DNA of 64,000 bases from Heligmosomoides polygyrus polygyrus (Eukaryota; Nematoda; Chromadorea; Rhabditida; Heligmosomidae), in NCBI GenBank assembly GCA_947396885.1, contig OX377204.1, forward strand, positions 53,369,139 to 53,433,138, given 5' to 3'. Position numbers and translations under genes: made by a program. Shown piece by piece: positions 38,729-49,475 of the stretch (its first letter is position 1; each line of letters begins with the position of its first letter). A model generated the notes under the pieces. The model saw only the letters and a program-made list of their open reading frames with translations, was not told the origin of the DNA and did no database searches.

Positions 38729-38866
38729 AATCGTATTGCAATGGTCCGTGATGCGCAGATTGGGTGGAGGGGAGCTATCGAGTACACGTACGCGGTGGCC
38801 GGCTCAATGATGAAGTTTTTCGTGGACGCAATGGGCTTGATGCTCGATGCCCGTCGACGGTGCTAT

Positions 38867-38948
38867 GCAGCGATGTCCGAGTGGTTAAGGAGATTGACTA
38901 GAAATCAATTAGGCTCTGCCCGCGCAGGTTCGAATCCTGCTCGCTGCG
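38867..38948 (+). tRNA. tRNA-Ser(AGA), class R2
   Basis: Class R2 reference. The TAGGC variable arm of class R but an intact T stem (CCTGC). Only the outer variable-arm pair is lost. Trailer gtatt. Preceded by the T5 run and followed by a T4 run (gaagttttcg) in the next spacer. Confidence 0.87.

Positions 38949-39085
38949 AATCGTATTGCAATGGTCCATGATGCGCACATTGGGTGGAGGGGAGCTATCG
39001 AGTACACGTACGCGGTGGCCGGCTCAATGATGAAGTTTTCGTGGACGCAATGGGCTTGATGCTCGATGCCCGTCGACGGCGCTAT

Positions 39086-39167
39086 GCAGCAACGTCCGAG
39101 TGCTTAAGATGATTGACTAGAAATCAATTGGTCTCTGCCCGCGCAGGTTCGAATCCTACTCGCTGAG
39086..39167 (+). pseudogene. tRNA-Ser(AGA)-like, class P'
   Basis: As 18349, with the spacer run shortened to T4 (gaagttttcg). 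Confidence 0.75.

Positions 39168-39305
39168 AATCGTTTTGCAATGGTCCGTGATGCGCAGGTT
39201 GCGTGGATGGGAGCTAGCGAGTACACGTACGCGGTGGTCCGCTAGGAGATGAAGTTGTTCGTGGACGCAATTGGCTTGATGCACGATGCCCGTCGACGGC
39301 GCTAT

Positions 39306-39387
39306 GCAGCAACGTCCGAGTGCTTAAGGAGATTGACTAGAAATCAATTGGTCTCTGCCCGCGCAGGTTCGAATCCTACTCGCTGAG
39306..39387 (+). pseudogene. tRNA-Ser(AGA)-like, class P
   Basis: As 554; followed by the ggtgcgtgatg spacer variant. Confidence 0.75.

Positions 39388-39525
39388 AATCGTTTTGCAA
39401 TGGTGCGTGATGCGCAGGTTGCGTGGATGGGAGCTAGCGAGTACACGTACGCGGTGGTCCGCTAGGAGATGAAGTTGTTCGTGGACGCAATTGGCTTGAT
39501 GCACGATGCCCGTCGACGGCGCTAT

Positions 39526-39607
39526 GCAGCAACGTCCGAGTGCTTAAGGAGATTGACTAGAAATCAATTGGTCTCTGCCCGCGCAGGTTCGAATCCTACT
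39601 CGCTGCG
39526..39607 (+). pseudogene. tRNA-Ser(AGA)-like, class P, gctgcg end
   Basis: As 554, but the 3' end is gctgcg with catttt trailer, restoring pair 1-72. The 3' end is recombinant. Confidence 0.73.

Positions 39608-39736
39608 AATCATTTTGCAATGGTCCGTGATGCGCAGATTGGGTGGATGGGAGCTAGCGAGTACACGTACGGTGGTCCGCTAGGAGATGAAGTTCTTCGT
39701 GGACGCAATGGGCTCCATGCCTGTCGGCGGTGCTAT

Positions 39737-39818
39737 GCAGCGATGTCCGAGTGGTTAAGGAGATTGACTCGAAATCAATTGGGCTCTGCCCGCGCAGGTT
39801 CGAATCCTGCTCGCTGCG
39737..39818 (+). tRNA. tRNA-Ser(CGA), class C1
   Basis: As 5549. Confidence 0.95.

Positions 39819-39949
39819 AATCGTTTTGCAATGTTCCGTGATGCGCAGATTGGGGGGATGGGAGCTAGCGAGTACACGTACGCGGTGGTCCGCTAGGAGA
39901 TGAAGTTCTTCGTGGACGCAATGGGCTCCATGCCTGTCGGCGGTGCTAT

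Positions 39950-40031
39950 GCAGCGATGTCCGAGTGGTTAAGGAGATTGACTAGAAATCAATTGGGCTCT
40001 GCCCGCGCAGGTTCGAATCCTGCTCGCTGCG
39950..40031 (+). tRNA. tRNA-Ser(AGA), class A1
   Basis: As 5762. Confidence 0.95.

Positions 40032-40160
40032 AATCATTTTGCAATGGTCCGTGATGCGCAGATTGGGTGGATGGGAGCTAGCGAGTACACGTACGGTGGT
40101 CCGCTAGGAGGTGAAGTTCTTCGTGGACGCAATGGGCTCCATGCCTGTCGGCGGTGCTAT

Positions 40161-40241
40161 GCAGCGATGTCCGAGTGGTTAAGGAGATTGACTAGAAATC
40201 AATTGGGCTCTGCCGCGCAGGTTCGAATCCTACTCGCAGCG
40161..40241 (+). pseudogene. tRNA-Ser(AGA)-like, class D
   Basis: As 17690. Confidence 0.7.

Positions 40242-40379
40242 AATCGTTTTACAATGGTCCGTGATGCGCAGATTGCATGGATGGGAGCTAGCGAGTACAC
40301 GTACGCGGTGGTCCGCTAGGAGATCGAGTTGTTCGTGGACGCAATGGGCTTGATGCTCGATGCCTGTCGACGGTGCTAT

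Positions 40380-40461
40380 GCAGCGATGTCCGAGTGGTTA
40401 AGGAGATTGACTAGAAATCAATTGGCCTCTGCTCGCGCAGGTTCGAATCCCTCTCGCTGCA
40380..40461 (+). pseudogene. tRNA-Ser(AGA)-like, class S
   Basis: As 17909. Confidence 0.65.

Positions 40462-40599
40462 AATCGTATTGCAATGGTCCGCGATGCGCAGATTGGGTGG
40501 AGGGGAGCTATCGAGTACACGTAAGCGGTGGTCCGCTAGGAGATGAAGTTGTTCGTGGACGCAATTGGATTGATGCTCGATGCCCGTCGACGGCGCTAT

Positions 40600-40681
40600 G
40601 CAGCGATGTCCGAGTGGTTAAGGAGATTGACTAGAAATCAATTGGGCTCTGCCCGCGCAGGTTCGAATCCTGCTCGCTGCG
40600..40681 (+). tRNA. tRNA-Ser(AGA), class A2
   Basis: As 114. Confidence 0.92.

Positions 40682-40819
40682 AATCGTATTGCAATGGTCC
40701 GTGATGCGCAGATTGGGTGGAGGGGAGCTATCGAGTACACGTACGCGGTGGCCGGCTCAATGATGAAGTTTTTCGTGGACGCAATGGGCTTGATGCTCGA
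40801 TGCCCGTCGACGGTGCTAT

Positions 40820-40901
40820 GCAGCGATGTCCGAGTGGTTAAGGAGATTGACTAGAAATCAATTAGGCTCTGCCCGCGCAGGTTCGAATCCTGCTCGCTGC
40901 G
40820..40901 (+). tRNA. tRNA-Ser(AGA), class R2
   Basis: As 38867. Confidence 0.87.

Positions 40902-41038
40902 AATCGTATTGCAATGGTCCATGATGCGCACATTGGGTGGAGGGGAGCTATCGAGTACACGTACGCGGTGGCCGGCTCAATGATGAAGTTTTCGTGGACG
41001 CAATGGGCTTGATGCTCGATGCCCGTCGACGGCGCTAT

Positions 41039-41120
41039 GCAGCAACGTCCGAGTGCTTAAGATGATTGACTAGAAATCAATTGGTCTCTGCCCGCGCAGG
41101 TTCGAATCCTACTCGCTGAG
41039..41120 (+). pseudogene. tRNA-Ser(AGA)-like, class P'
   Basis: As 39086. Confidence 0.75.

Positions 41121-41258
41121 AATCGTTTTGCAATGGTCCGTGATGCGCAGGTTGCGTGGATGGGAGCTAGCGAGTACACGTACGCGGTGGTCCGCTAGGA
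41201 GATGAAGTTGTTCGTGGACGCAATTGGCTTGATGCACGATGCCCGTCGACGGCGCTAT

Positions 41259-41340
41259 GCAGCAACGTCCGAGTGCTTAAGGAGATTGACTAGAAATCAA
41301 TTGGTCTCTGCCCGCGCAGGTTCGAATCCTACTCGCTGAG
41259..41340 (+). pseudogene. tRNA-Ser(AGA)-like, class P
   Basis: As 39306. Confidence 0.75.

Positions 41341-41478
41341 AATCGTTTTGCAATGGTGCGTGATGCGCAGGTTGCGTGGATGGGAGCTAGCGAGTACACG
41401 TACGCGGTGGTCCGCTAGGAGATGAAGTTGTTCGTGGACGCAATTGGCTTGATGCACGATGCCCGTCGACGGCGCTAT

Positions 41479-41560
41479 GCAGCAACGTCCGAGTGCTTAA
41501 GGAGATTGACTAGAAATCAATTGGTCTCTGCCCGCGCAGGTTCGAATCCTACTCGCTGAG
41479..41560 (+). pseudogene. tRNA-Ser(AGA)-like, class P
   Basis: As 554. Confidence 0.75.

Positions 41561-41698
41561 AATCGTTTTGCAATGGTCCGTGATGCGCAGGTTGCGTGGA
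41601 TGGGAGCTAGCGAGTACACGTACGCGGTGGTCCGCTAGGAGATGAAGTTGTTCGTGGACGCAATGGGCTTGATGCTCGATGCCTGTCGACGGTGCTAT

Positions 41699-41780
41699 GC
41701 AGCGATGTCCAAGTGGTTAAGGAGAATGACTCGAAATCAATTGGGCTCTGCCCGCGCAGGTTCGAATCCTGCTCGCTGCG
41699..41780 (+). tRNA. tRNA-Ser(CGA), class K
   Basis: As 2076. Confidence 0.75.

Positions 41781-41916
41781 AATCGTTTTGCAATGTTCCG
41801 TGATGCGCAGATTGGGTTTATGGGAGCTAGCGAGTACACGTACGGTGGTCCGCTAGGAGATGAAGTTCTTCGTGGACGCAATTCGCTTGATGCACGATGC
41901 CCGTCGACGGCGCTAT

Positions 41917-41998
41917 GCAGCAACGTCCGAGTGCTTAAGGAGATTGACTAGAAATCAATTGGGCTCTGCCCGCGCAGGTTCGAATCCTGCTCGCTGCG
41917..41998 (+). pseudogene. tRNA-Ser(AGA)-like, class Q
   Basis: As 992. Confidence 0.7.

Positions 41999-42127
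41999 AG
42001 TCATTTTGCAATGATCCGTGATGCGCAGATTGGGTGGATGGGAGCTAGCGAGTACACGTACGGTGGTCCGCTAGGAGGTGAAGTTCTTCGTGGACGCAAT
42101 GGGCTCCATGCCTGTCGGCGGTGCTAT

Positions 42128-42209
42128 GCAGCGATGTCCGAGTGGTTAAGGAGATTGACTAGAAATCAATTGGGCTCTGCCCGCGCAGGTTCGAATCCTA
42201 CTCGCTGCG
42128..42209 (+). tRNA. tRNA-Ser(AGA), class M
   Basis: As 1203. Confidence 0.85.

Positions 42210-42340
42210 AATCGTTTTGCAATGGTCCGTGATGCGCATGTAGCGTGGATGGGAGCTAGCGACTACTCTTACGCGGTGGTTCGCTAGGAGATGAAGTTGT
42301 TCGTGGACGCAATGGGCTCCATGCCTGTCGACGGTGCTAT

Positions 42341-42421
42341 GTAGCGATGTCCGAGTGGTTAAGGAGATTGACTCGAAATCAATTGGGCTCTGCCCGCGCA
42401 GGTTCGAACCTACTCGCTGCG
42341..42421 (+). pseudogene. tRNA-Ser(CGA)-like, class G with T-loop deletion
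   Basis: As 1416, but one base is lost at the end of the T loop (ttcgaacc), making the body 81 nt and breaking the B box. Shared by 50115 and 63313. Confidence 0.75.

Positions 42422-42559
42422 AATCGTTTTGCAATGGTTCGTGATGCGCATGTAGCGTGGATGGGAGCTAGCGAGTACACGTACGCGGTGGTCCGCTAGG
42501 AGATCGAGTTGTTCGTGGACGCAATGGGCTTGATGCTCGATGCCTGTCGACGGTGCTAT

Positions 42560-42641
42560 GCAGCGATGTCCGAGGGGTTAAGTAGATTGACTAGAAATCA
42601 ATTGGCCTCTGCCCGCGCAGGTTCGAATCCCTCTCGCTGCA
42560..42641 (+). pseudogene. tRNA-Ser(AGA)-like, class S
   Basis: As 15978, plus gaggggttaagtag: changes in the D loop and a lost D-stem pair. Shared by 50334 and 63532. Confidence 0.65.

Positions 42642-42779
42642 AATCGTATTGCAATGGTCCGCGATGCGCAGATTGGGTGGAGGGGAGCTATCGAGTACAC
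42701 GTACGCGGTGGTCCGCTAGGAGATGAAGTTGTTCGTGGACGCAATTGGCTTGATGCTCGATGCCTGTCGGCGGTGCTAT

Positions 42780-42861
42780 GCAGCGATGTCCGAGTGGTTA
42801 AGGAGATTGACTCGAAATCAATTGGGCTCTGCCCGCGCAGGTTCGAATCCTGCTCGCTGCG
42780..42861 (+). tRNA. tRNA-Ser(CGA), class C1
   Basis: As 5549, with a V-type upstream spacer; followed by the gattgtgggg spacer variant. Confidence 0.95.

Positions 42862-42992
42862 AATCGTTTTGCAATGTTCCGTGATGCGCAGATTGTGGGG
42901 ATGGGAGCTAGCGAGTACACGTACGCGGTGGTCCGCTAGGAGATGAAGTTCTTCGTGGACGCAATGGGCTCCATGCCTGTCGGCGGTGCTAT

Positions 42993-43074
42993 GCAGCGAT
43001 GTCCGAGTGGTTAAGGAGATTGACTAGAAATCAATTGGGCTCTGCCCGCGCAGGTTCGAATCCTGCTCGCTGCG
42993..43074 (+). tRNA. tRNA-Ser(AGA), class A1
   Basis: As 5762. 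Confidence 0.95.

Positions 43075-43203
43075 AATCATTTTGCAATGGTCCGTGATGC
43101 GCAGATTGGGTGGATGGGAGCTAGCGAGTACACGTACGGTGGTCCGCTAGGAGGTGAAGTTCTTCGTGGACGCAATGGGCTCCATGCCTGTCGGCGGTGC
43201 TAT

Positions 43204-43285
43204 GCAGCGATGTCCGAGTGGTTAAGGAGATTGACTCGAAATCAATTGGGCTCTGCCCGCGCAGGTTCGAATCCTGCTCGCTGCG
43204..43285 (+). tRNA. tRNA-Ser(CGA), class C1
   Basis: As 5549; first of two adjacent C1 units. Confidence 0.95.

Positions 43286-43414
43286 AATCGTTTTGCAATG
43301 TTCCGTGATGCGCAGATTGGGTGGATGGGAGCTAGCGAGTACACGTACGGTGGTCCGCTAGGAGATGAAGTTCTTCGTGGACGCAATGGGCTCCATGCCT
43401 GTCGGCGGTGCTAT

Positions 43415-43496
43415 GCAGCGATGTCCGAGTGGTTAAGGAGATTGACTCGAAATCAATTGGGCTCTGCCCGCGCAGGTTCGAATCCTGCTCGCTGCG
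43415..43496 (+). tRNA. tRNA-Ser(CGA), class C1
   Basis: As 5549; second of the adjacent pair. Confidence 0.95.

Positions 43497-43627
43497 AATC
43501 GTTTTGCAATGTTCCGTGATGCGCAGATTGGGGGGATGGGAGCTAGCGAGTACACGTACGCGGTGGTCCGCTAGGAGATGAAGTTCTTCGTGGACGCAAT
43601 GGGCTCCATGCCTGTCGGCGGTGCTAT

Positions 43628-43709
43628 GCAGCGATGTCCGAGTGGTTAAGGAGATTGACTAGAAATCAATTGGGCTCTGCCCGCGCAGGTTCGAATCCTG
43701 CTCGCTGCG
43628..43709 (+). tRNA. tRNA-Ser(AGA), class A1
   Basis: As 5762. Confidence 0.95.

Positions 43710-43838
43710 AATCATTTTGCAATGGTCCGTGATGCGCAGATTGGGTGGATGGGAGCTAGCGAGTACACGTACGGTGGTCCGCTAGGAGGTGAAGTTCTTC
43801 GTGGACGCAATGGGCTCCATGCCTGTCGGCGGTGCTAT

Positions 43839-43919
43839 GCAGCGATGTCCGAGTGGTTAAGGAGATTGACTAGAAATCAATTGGGCTCTGCCGCGCAGGT
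43901 TCGAATCCTACTCGCAGCG
43839..43919 (+). pseudogene. tRNA-Ser(AGA)-like, class D
   Basis: As 17690. Confidence 0.7.

Positions 43920-44057
43920 AATCGTTTTACAATGGTCCGTGATGCGCAGATTGCATGGATGGGAGCTAGCGAGTACACGTACGCGGTGGTCCGCTAGGAG
44001 ATCGAGTTGTTCGTGGACGCAATGGGCTTGATGCTCGATGCCTGTCGGCGGTGCTAT

Positions 44058-44139
44058 GCAGCGATGTCCGAGTGCTTAAGGAGATTGACTAGAAATCAAT
44101 TGGGCTCTGCCCGCGCATGTTCGAATCCTGCTCGCTGCG
44058..44139 (+). pseudogene. tRNA-Ser(AGA)-like, class V
   Basis: As 5338, but follows D directly with an S-type spacer: the S body is missing, a deletion hybrid. Confidence 0.65.

Positions 44140-44268
44140 AATCATTTTGCAATGGTCCGTGATGCGCAGATTGGGTGGATGGGAGCTAGCGAGTACACGT
44201 ACGGTGGTCCGCTAGGAGATGAAGTTCTTCGTGGACGCAATGGGCTCCATGCCTGTCGGCGGTGCTAT

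Positions 44269-44350
44269 GCAGCGATGTCCGAGTGGTTAAGGAGATTGAC
44301 TCGAAATCAATTGGGCTCTGCCCGCGCAGGTTCGAATCCTGCTCGCTGCG
44269..44350 (+). tRNA. tRNA-Ser(CGA), class C1
   Basis: As 5549. Confidence 0.95.

Positions 44351-44481
44351 AATCGTTTTGCAATGTTCCGTGATGCGCAGATTGGGGGGATGGGAGCTAG
44401 CGAGTACACGTACGCGGTGGTCCGCTAGGAGATGAAGTTCTTCGTGGACGCAATGGGCTCCATGCCTGTCGGCGGTGCTAT

Positions 44482-44563
44482 GCAGCGATGTCCGAGTGGT
44501 TAAGGAGATTGACTAGAAATCAATTGGGCTCTGCCCGCGCAGGTTCGAATCCTGCTCGCTGCG
44482..44563 (+). tRNA. tRNA-Ser(AGA), class A1
   Basis: As 5762. Confidence 0.95.

Positions 44564-44692
44564 AATCATTTTGCAATGGTCCGTGATGCGCAGATTGGGT
44601 GGATGGGAGCTAGCGAGTACACGTACGGTGGTCCGCTAGGAGGTGAAGTTCTTCGTGGACGCAATGGGCTCCATGCCTGTCGGCGGTGCTAT

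Positions 44693-44773
44693 GCAGCGAT
44701 GTCCGAGTGGTTAAGGAGATTGACTAGAAATCAATTGGGCTCTGCCGCGCAGGTTCGAATCCTACTCGCAGCG
44693..44773 (+). pseudogene. tRNA-Ser(AGA)-like, class D
   Basis: As 17690. Confidence 0.7.

Positions 44774-44911
44774 AATCGTTTTACAATGGTCCGTGATGCG
44801 CAGATTGCATGGATGGGAGCTAGCGAGTACACGTACGCGGTGGTCCGCTAGGAGATCGAGTTGTTCGTGGACGCAATGGGCTTGATGCTCGATGCCTGTC
44901 GACGGTGCTAT

Positions 44912-44993
44912 GCAGCGATGTCCGAGTGGTTAAGGAGATTGACTAGAAATCAATTGGCCTCTGCCCGCGCAGGTTCGAATCCCTCTCGCTGCA
44912..44993 (+). pseudogene. tRNA-Ser(AGA)-like, class S
   Basis: As 15978. Confidence 0.66.

Positions 44994-45131
44994 AATCGTA
45001 TTGCAATGGTCCGCGATGCGCAGATTGGGTGGAGGGGAGCTATCGAGTACACGTACGCGGTGGTCCGCTAGGAGATGAAGTTGTTCGTGGACGCAATTGG
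45101 CTTGATGCTCGATGCCTGTCGGCGGTGCTAT

Positions 45132-45213
45132 GCAGCGATGTCCGAGTGCTTAAGGAGATTGACTAGAAATCAATTGGGCTCTGCCCGCGCATGTTCGAAT
45201 CCTGCTCGCTGCG
45132..45213 (+). pseudogene. tRNA-Ser(AGA)-like, class V
   Basis: As 5338. Confidence 0.65.

Positions 45214-45342
45214 AATCATTTTGCAATGGTCCGTGATGCGCAGATTGGGTGGATGGGAGCTAGCGAGTACACGTACGGTGGTCCGCTAGGAGATGAAGTT
45301 CTTCGTGGACGCAATGGGCTCCATGCCTGTCGGCGGTGCTAT

Positions 45343-45424
45343 GCAGCGATGTCCGAGTGGTTAAGGAGATTGACTCGAAATCAATTGGGCTCTGCCCGCG
45401 CAGGTTCGAATCCTGCTCGCTGCG
45343..45424 (+). tRNA. tRNA-Ser(CGA), class C1
   Basis: As 5549. Confidence 0.95.

Positions 45425-45555
45425 AATCGTTTTGCAATGTTCCGTGATGCGCAGATTGGGGGGATGGGAGCTAGCGAGTACACGTACGCGGTGGTCCGCT
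45501 AGGAGATGAAGTTCTTCGTGGACGCAATGGGCTCCATGCCTGTCGGCGGTGCTAT

Positions 45556-45637
45556 GCAGCGATGTCCGAGTGGTTAAGGAGATTGACTAGAAATCAATTG
45601 GGCTCTGCCCGCGCAGGTTCGAATCCTGCTCGCTGCG
45556..45637 (+). tRNA. tRNA-Ser(AGA), class A1
   Basis: As 5762. Confidence 0.95.

Positions 45638-45766
45638 AATCATTTTGCAATGGTCCGTGATGCGCAGATTGGGTGGATGGGAGCTAGCGAGTACACGTAC
45701 GGTGGTCCGCTAGGAGGTGAAGTTCTTCGTGGACGCAATGGGCTCCATGCCTGTCGGCGGTGCTAT

Positions 45767-45847
45767 GCAGCGATGTCCGAGTGGTTAAGGAGATTGACTA
45801 GAAATCAATTGGGCTCTGCCGCGCAGGTTCGAATCCTACTCGCAGCG
45767..45847 (+). pseudogene. tRNA-Ser(AGA)-like, class D
   Basis: As 17690. Confidence 0.7.

Positions 45848-45985
45848 AATCGTTTTACAATGGTCCGTGATGCGCAGATTGCATGGATGGGAGCTAGCGA
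45901 GTACACGTACGCGGTGGTCCGCTAGGAGATCGAGTTGTTCGTGGACGCAATGGGCTTGATGCTCGATGCCTGTCGACGGTGCTAT

Positions 45986-46067
45986 GCAGCGATGTCCGAG
46001 TGGTTAAGGAGATTGACTAGAAATCAATTGGCCTCTGCTCGCGCAGGTTCGAATCCCTCTCGCTGCA
45986..46067 (+). pseudogene. tRNA-Ser(AGA)-like, class S
   Basis: As 17909. Confidence 0.65.

Positions 46068-46205
46068 AATCGTATTGCAATGGTCCGCGATGCGCAGATT
46101 GGGTGGAGGGGAGCTATCGAGTACACGTAAGCGGTGGTCCGCTAGGAGATGAAGTTGTTCGTGGACGCAATTGGATTGATGCTCGATGCCCGTCGACGGC
46201 GCTAT

Positions 46206-46287
46206 GCAGCGATGTCCGAGTGGTTAAGGAGATTGACTAGAAATCAATTGGGCTCTGCCCGCGCAGGTTCGAATCCTGCTCGCTGCG
46206..46287 (+). tRNA. tRNA-Ser(AGA), class A2
   Basis: As 114. Confidence 0.92.

Positions 46288-46425
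46288 AATCGTATTGCAA
46301 TGGTCCGTGATGCGCAGATTGGGTGGAGGGGAGCTATCGAGTACACGTACGCGGTGGCCGGCTCAATGATGAAGTTTTTCGTGGACGCAATGGGCTTGAT
46401 GCTCGATGCCCGTCGACGGTGCTAT

Positions 46426-46507
46426 GCAGCGATGTCCGAGTGGTTAAGGAGATTGACTAGAAATCAATTAGGCTCTGCCCGCGCAGGTTCGAATCCTGCT
46501 CGCTGCG
46426..46507 (+). tRNA. tRNA-Ser(AGA), class R2
   Basis: As 38867. Confidence 0.87.

Positions 46508-46644
46508 AATCGTATTGCAATGGTCCATGATGCGCACATTGGGTGGAGGGGAGCTATCGAGTACACGTACGCGGTGGCCGGCTCAATGATGAAGTTTTCG
46601 TGGACGCAATGGGCTTGATGCTCGATGCCCGTCGACGGCGCTAT

Positions 46645-46726
46645 GCAGCAACGTCCGAGTGCTTAAGATGATTGACTAGAAATCAATTGGTCTCTGCCCG
46701 CGCAGGTTCGAATCCTACTCGCTGAG
46645..46726 (+). pseudogene. tRNA-Ser(AGA)-like, class P'
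   Basis: As 39086. Confidence 0.75.

Positions 46727-46864
46727 AATCGTTTTGCAATGGTCCGTGATGCGCAGGTTGCGTGGATGGGAGCTAGCGAGTACACGTACGCGGTGGTCCG
46801 CTAGGAGATGAAGTTGTTCGTGGACGCAATTGGCTTGATGCACGATGCCCGTCGACGGCGCTAT

Positions 46865-46946
46865 GCAGCAACGTCCGAGTGCTTAAGGAGATTGACTAGA
46901 AATCAATTGGTCTCTGCCCGCGCAGGTTCGAATCCTACTCGCTGAG
46865..46946 (+). pseudogene. tRNA-Ser(AGA)-like, class P
   Basis: As 39306. Confidence 0.75.

Positions 46947-47084
46947 AATCGTTTTGCAATGGTGCGTGATGCGCAGGTTGCGTGGATGGGAGCTAGCGAG
47001 TACACGTACGCGGTGGTCCGCTAGGAGATGAAGTTGTTCGTGGACGCAATTGGCTTGATGCACGATGCCCGTCGACGGCGCTAT

Positions 47085-47166
47085 GCAGCAACGTCCGAGT
47101 GCTTAAGGAGATTGACTAGAAATCAATTGGTCTCTGCCCGCGCAGGTTCGAATCCTACTCGCTGCG
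47085..47166 (+). pseudogene. tRNA-Ser(AGA)-like, class P, gctgcg end
   Basis: As 39526. Confidence 0.73.

Positions 47167-47295
47167 AATCATTTTGCAATGGTCCGTGATGCGCAGATTG
47201 GGTGGATGGGAGCTAGCGAGTACACGTACGGTGGTCCGCTAGGAGATGAAGTTCTTCGTGGACGCAATGGGCTCCATGCCTGTCGGCGGTGCTAT

Positions 47296-47377
47296 GCAGC
47301 GATGTCCGAGTGGTTAAGGAGATTGACTCGAAATCAATTGGGCTCTGCCCGCGCAGGTTCGAATCCTGCTCGCTGCG
47296..47377 (+). tRNA. tRNA-Ser(CGA), class C1
   Basis: As 5549. Confidence 0.95.

Positions 47378-47508
47378 AATCGTTTTGCAATGTTCCGTGA
47401 TGCGCAGATTGGGGGGATGGGAGCTAGCGAGTACACGTACGCGGTGGTCCGCTAGGAGATGAAGTTCTTCGTGGACGCAATGGGCTCCATGCCTGTCGGC
47501 GGTGCTAT

Positions 47509-47590
47509 GCAGCGATGTCCGAGTGGTTAAGGAGATTGACTAGAAATCAATTGGGCTCTGCCCGCGCAGGTTCGAATCCTGCTCGCTGCG
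47509..47590 (+). tRNA. tRNA-Ser(AGA), class A1
   Basis: As 5762. Confidence 0.95.

Positions 47591-47719
47591 AATCATTTTG
47601 CAATGGTCCGTGATGCGCAGATTGGGTGGATGGGAGCTAGCGAGTACACGTACGGTGGTCCGCTAGGAGGTGAAGTTCTTCGTGGACGCAATGGGCTCCA
47701 TGCCTGTCGGCGGTGCTAT

Positions 47720-47800
47720 GCAGCGATGTCCGAGTGGTTAAGGAGATTGACTAGAAATCAATTGGGCTCTGCCGCGCAGGTTCGAATCCTACTCGCAGCG
47720..47800 (+). pseudogene. tRNA-Ser(AGA)-like, class D
   Basis: As 17690. Confidence 0.7.

Positions 47801-47938
47801 AATCGTTTTACAATGGTCCGTGATGCGCAGATTGCATGGATGGGAGCTAGCGAGTACACGTACGCGGTGGTCCGCTAGGAGATCGAGTTGTTCGTGGACG
47901 CAATGGGCTTGATGCTCGATGCCTGTCGACGGTGCTAT

Positions 47939-48020
47939 GCAGCGATGTCCGAGTGGTTAAGGAGATTGACTAGAAATCAATTGGCCTCTGCTCGCGCAGG
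48001 TTCGAATCCCTCTCGCTGCA
47939..48020 (+). pseudogene. tRNA-Ser(AGA)-like, class S
   Basis: As 17909. Confidence 0.65.

Positions 48021-48158
48021 AATCGTATTGCAATGGTCCGCGATGCGCAGATTGGGTGGAGGGGAGCTATCGAGTACACGTAAGCGGTGGTCCGCTAGGA
48101 GATGAAGTTGTTCGTGGACGCAATTGGATTGATGCTCGATGCCCGTCGACGGCGCTAT

Positions 48159-48240
48159 GCAGCGATGTCCGAGTGGTTAAGGAGATTGACTAGAAATCAA
48201 TTGGGCTCTGCCCGCGCAGGTTCGAATCCTGCTCGCTGCG
48159..48240 (+). tRNA. tRNA-Ser(AGA), class A2
   Basis: As 114. Confidence 0.92.

Positions 48241-48378
48241 AATCGTATTGCAATGGTCCGTGATGCGCAGATTGGGTGGAGGGGAGCTATCGAGTACACG
48301 TACGCGGTGGCCGGCTCAATGATGAAGTTTTTCGTGGACGCAATGGGCTTGATGCTCGATGCCCGTCGACGGTGCTAT

Positions 48379-48460
48379 GCAGCGATGTCCGAGTGGTTAA
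48401 GGAGATTGACTAGAAATCAATTAGGCTCTGCCCGCGCAGGTTCGAATCCTGCTCGCTGCG
48379..48460 (+). tRNA. tRNA-Ser(AGA), class R2
   Basis: As 38867. Confidence 0.87.

Positions 48461-48597
48461 AATCGTATTGCAATGGTCCATGATGCGCACATTGGGTGGA
48501 GGGGAGCTATCGAGTACACGTACGCGGTGGCCGGCTCAATGATGAAGTTTTCGTGGACGCAATGGGCTTGATGCTCGATGCCCGTCGACGGCGCTAT

Positions 48598-48679
48598 GCA
48601 GCAACGTCCGAGTGCTTAAGATGATTGACTAGAAATCAATTGGTCTCTGCCCGCGCAGGTTCGAATCCTACTCGCTGAG
48598..48679 (+). pseudogene. tRNA-Ser(AGA)-like, class P'
   Basis: As 39086. Confidence 0.75.

Positions 48680-48817
48680 AATCGTTTTGCAATGGTCCGT
48701 GATGCGCAGGTTGCGTGGATGGGAGCTAGCGAGTACACGTACGCGGTGGTCCGCTAGGAGATGAAGTTGTTCGTGGACGCAATTGGCTTGATGCACGATG
48801 CCCGTCGACGGCGCTAT

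Positions 48818-48899
48818 GCAGCAACGTCCGAGTGCTTAAGGAGATTGACTAGAAATCAATTGGTCTCTGCCCGCGCAGGTTCGAATCCTACTCGCTGAG
48818..48899 (+). pseudogene. tRNA-Ser(AGA)-like, class P
   Basis: As 39306. Confidence 0.75.

Positions 48900-49037
48900 A
48901 ATCGTTTTGCAATGGTGCGTGATGCGCAGGTTGCGTGGATGGGAGCTAGCGAGTACACGTACGCGGTGGTCCGCTAGGAGATGAAGTTGTTCGTGGACGC
49001 AATTGGCTTGATGCACGATGCCCGTCGACGGCGCTAT

Positions 49038-49119
49038 GCAGCAACGTCCGAGTGCTTAAGGAGATTGACTAGAAATCAATTGGTCTCTGCCCGCGCAGGT
49101 TCGAATCCTACTCGCTGAG
49038..49119 (+). pseudogene. tRNA-Ser(AGA)-like, class P
   Basis: As 554. Confidence 0.75.

Positions 49120-49257
49120 AATCGTTTTGCAATGGTCCGTGATGCGCAGGTTGCGTGGATGGGAGCTAGCGAGTACACGTACGCGGTGGTCCGCTAGGAG
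49201 ATGAAGTTGTTCGTGGACGCAATGGGCTTGATGCTCGATGCCTGTCGACGGTGCTAT

Positions 49258-49339
49258 GCAGCGATGTCCAAGTGGTTAAGGAGAATGACTCGAAATCAAT
49301 TGGGCTCTGCCCGCGCAGGTTCGAATCCTGCTCGCTGCG
49258..49339 (+). tRNA. tRNA-Ser(CGA), class K
   Basis: As 2076. Confidence 0.75.

Positions 49340-49475
49340 AATCGTTTTGCAATGTTCCGTGATGCGCAGATTGGGTTTATGGGAGCTAGCGAGTACACGT
49401 ACGGTGGTCCGCTAGGAGATGAAGTTCTTCGTGGACGCAATTCGCTTGATGCACGATGCCCGTCGACGGCGCTAT

Larger units (their letters stand above)
37784..39736 (+). repeat. 1953-bp, 9-unit module C1-A1-D-S-A2-R2-P'-P-P
   Basis: Nine units that recur directly at 39737, at 45343 and 47296, and at 58756 and 60709. A 10-unit form starts at 53117. R2 units occur only in this module within the window. 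Confidence 0.88.
39737..41560 (+). repeat. 1953-bp module, tandem copy
   Basis: Same unit order as 37784 at offset 1953. The last P unit keeps the gctgag 3' end instead of gctgcg and leads into K-Q instead of back to C1. Confidence 0.85.
36400..42120 (+). repeat. 7559-bp-period super-repeat, first copy
   Basis: Units from V at 36499 to Q at 41917 correspond one to one with V at 44058 to Q at 49476 at offset 7559 (35 units). After this a C1 unit is inserted in the later copy (49689) and the offset becomes 7774. Boundaries are approximate. Confidence 0.8.
45343..47295 (+). repeat. 1953-bp module, super-repeat 2, first copy
   Basis: Offset 7559 from 37784 and 1953 from the copy at 47296. Confidence 0.87.
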